Positions 62,514 through 64,000 of a stretch of DNA of 64,000 nucleotides are shown here, in pieces. The position numbers and the translations under genes are program-made. Source of the stretch: Bacillus nakamurai. Lineage in GTDB: Bacteria; Bacillota; Bacilli; Bacillales; Bacillaceae. The stretch lies in the NCBI RefSeq assembly GCF_001584325.1, contig NZ_LSAZ01000045.1:1-64000 (forward strand), given 5' to 3'. Numbering within the stretch: position 1 is the first letter of the stretch; each line of letters opens with the position of its first letter. Below the pieces are notes generated by a model. It did not search any database. It worked only from the letters and a program-made list of their open reading frames with translations, and was not told the origin of the DNA.

Positions 62514-63836
62514 TTATTCGGCATAACGGTTCGCCGGTTTCTCCAGTCCGAAATGCTCTCTCAGCGTCGTTCCTTCATATTCTTTTCTGAACACGCCGCG
62601 GTCTTGTAATATCGGAATCACTTTGTCTACAAAAAGATTGAGCCCTTCAGGCAAAAGAGGCGGCATGATGTTAAAGCCGTCGCACGCTTGATTTTCGACC
62701 CATTCTTCCATCTTATCGGCGAGCTGTTCAGGCGTGCCGACAAAGATATGATGACCTCTTGAACCCGCCACATATTTGTACAGCTCACGGATGGTCATAT
62801 TGTCGCGCTTGGCCATATCTTGCACGAGCTTAAAGCGGCTTTTTACCGCGTTTGAAGCTTCCGCATCCAATTCAGGCAGGGGTCCGTCAAGCGGATAAGA
62901 TGAAAGGTCGATGCCGCCCAAATAATTTTGCAGAATGTTCAGGCCGCCAGACGGTATGATCAAGTCTTGAAGCTCTTCATATTTCGTCTTTGCTTCTTCT
63001 TCCGTATCTCCTATGATCGGGAAGATACCCGGCATAATCGCGATTTTTTCAGGATCACGGCCGAAGGAAACCGCCTGTTCTTTTATAGATTGATAAAATT
63101 CCCGCGCTGACTCCATATGGTTTTGAGCCGTAAAGATGACTTCGGCCGTCTTGGCAGCAAGCGCTTTGCCGTCTCCGGATGATCCCGCCTGAATGATGAC
63201 AGGCCAGCCTTGCGGTGAACGCGAGACGTTTAAAGGCCCCCTTACAGAAAAATACGTTCCTTTATGATTCAGCTCATGCATTTTTTCTTTATCAAAAAAT
63301 TCTCCGGATTCTTTATCGCGGATAAATGCGTCTTCCTCCCAGGAATCCCATAATCCCTTGACGACTTCAACAAATTCCTCAGCCCGCTGATATCTGAGAC
63401 GGTGTTCGAGGTGCTCTTCCCCGCTGAAGTTGAGCGCGGTTGATTCGATTGATGATGTAACGACGTTCCAGCCCGCCCGTCCGTTTGAGAGATGGTCAAG
63501 CGACGCAAATTGTCTCGCAATATGAAACGGTTCGCTGTACGTCGTGGAAGCGGTCGCCGTCAGGCCGATGTGAGCGGTGACCTGAGCGAGCGCGGAAAGG
63601 AGCGTAAACGGTTCAAAGCGTGTTAAGACGTTTGGATGTGATTTGCCGTCTATTGATAAACTGTCAGCCAAAAACAGCATATCCAATTTGCCTCTCTCCG
63701 CCGTTTGTGCCAATTCCTTAAAGTAGTCCAAGTTCATGCTTGCGTCTGCCGGCGCCTCAGGATGTCTCCATGAGGCGACGTGATGGCCGGTTCCCGTAAG
63801 AAAAACACCAAGTTTGATCTCTTTTTTCTTTGTCAT
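62514..63836 (-). CDS. yxeK: flavin-dependent monooxygenase YxeK
   Basis: A 440-aa luciferase-like FMNH2-dependent monooxygenase of the NtaA/SnaA/DszA group. Landmarks: LGVFLTGTGHHVASWRHPEA, DMLFLADSL, NGRAGWNVVTSS, and the WPVIIQAGSSGDGKALAA and GTPEQLADKMEEWV segments. In B. subtilis YxeK breaks N-acetyl-S-(2-succino)cysteine downstream of YxeL. The ATG at 63836 follows GAAGGAG. First gene of what should be yxeKLMNOPQ; the rest is cut off at the breakpoint. Confidence 0.9.
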   Translation of the reverse strand: MTKKKEIKLGVFLTGTGHHVASWRHPEAPADASMNLDYFKELAQTAERGKLDMLFLADSLSIDGKSHPNVLTRFEPFTLLSALAQVTAHIGLTATASTTYSEPFHIARQFASLDHLSNGRAGWNVVTSSIESTALNFSGEEHLEHRLRYQRAEEFVEVVKGLWDSWEEDAFIRDKESGEFFDKEKMHELNHKGTYFSVRGPLNVSRSPQGWPVIIQAGSSGDGKALAAKTAEVIFTAQNHMESAREFYQSIKEQAVSFGRDPEKIAIMPGIFPIIGDTEEEAKTKYEELQDLIIPSGGLNILQNYLGGIDLSSYPLDGPLPELDAEASNAVKSRFKLVQDMAKRDNMTIRELYKYVAGSRGHHIFVGTPEQLADKMEEWVENQACDGFNIMPPLLPEGLNLFVDKVIPILQDRGVFRKEYEGTTLREHFGLEKPANRYAE

Positions 63837-63897
63837 GACGTTTCTCCTTCTATATCGAATCGTATTTCGCCAACTATTAATACCATTAAACCTATAT

Positions 63898-63955
63898 TTC
63901 CTAGCAAAATAATAAGAATAAAACAAAATGTACAATTGTCTGGCAAGTTTGTCAA
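63898..63955 (-). promoter_or_regulatory. yxeK promoter and dyad operator
   Basis: TTGACA (63955-63950), 17 nt, TACATT (63932-63927). Just downstream, TTCTTA-N9-TAGGAA (63918-63898) is an AT-rich dyad of the style bound by the Rrf2-family cysteine repressor CymR, which controls yxe genes in B. subtilis. The promoter is good; the operator call is tentative. The last 45 bases hold only an A-run and CCCGG, perhaps half of a terminator continuing outside the window. Confidence 0.5.
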
Positions 63956-64000
63956 TGCATTGAGAATAAAATAATGAATATTAAAAAACCCGGCATGACC

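Overview
The window looks like a chromosomal segment of a Bacillus subtilis-group organism, most likely B. velezensis or B. amyloliquefaciens. It is AT/GC balanced, uses strong GGAGG ribosome binding sites, and nearly every gene has a recognisable B. subtilis counterpart. Gene order follows, in reverse, the B. subtilis stretch from yclI/rapC-phrC to ydaP. Species assignment is inference from gene content; no rRNA, tRNA, CRISPR array, prophage or insertion sequence was seen.

Layout, left to right. 0-5 kb: a small membrane protein, the SigB-type pyruvate oxidase YdaP, MutT, and the potassium importer KimA behind a c-di-AMP (ydaO-type) riboswitch. 5-12 kb: the ydaJKLMN exopolysaccharide operon with a degenerate GGDEF receptor. 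12-21 kb: topB, lrpC, ydzA, the alternative lipid II flippase amj, a candidate structured RNA of about 380 nt, and stress genes ydaG, ydaF, ydaE, ydaD and ydaB. 21-39 kb: mannitol regulator mtlR, ycsN, pbpC, yczI, lipC, the 5-oxoproline (pxp/kip) operon, ycsE, ycsD, and the mtlAFD operon. MtlR-type operators and cre-like sites lie at both mannitol promoters. 39-42 kb: copper genes ycnK-ycnJ-ycnI. 42-50 kb: SigG-type glcU-gdh, a DMT transporter, gabD-gabT with divergent gabR, yczG, ycnE, ycnD. 51-57 kb: the petrobactin ABC system yclNOPQ under a Fur box, aspartokinase yclM and tiny yczN. 57-61 kb: the quorum pair rapC-phrC (ERGMT peptide) and two-component system yclJK.

The right end breaks synteny. 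A 3'-truncated yclI meets a 3'-truncated yxeM head to head at about 61,440, followed by yxeL and yxeK, which in B. subtilis lie in a distant S-(2-succino)cysteine operon. Other decay is visible: a dienelactone-hydrolase-like gene with three frameshifts, a yczJ-like monooxygenase with two compensating frameshifts, and a ycnB stub behind an orphan promoter and palindrome after apparent loss of ycnC.

The least explained element is the structured intergenic RNA at 16,206-16,589. It has its own near-consensus promoter, a perfect 12-bp long-range helix, internal hairpins and a strong terminator, but no recognised family.
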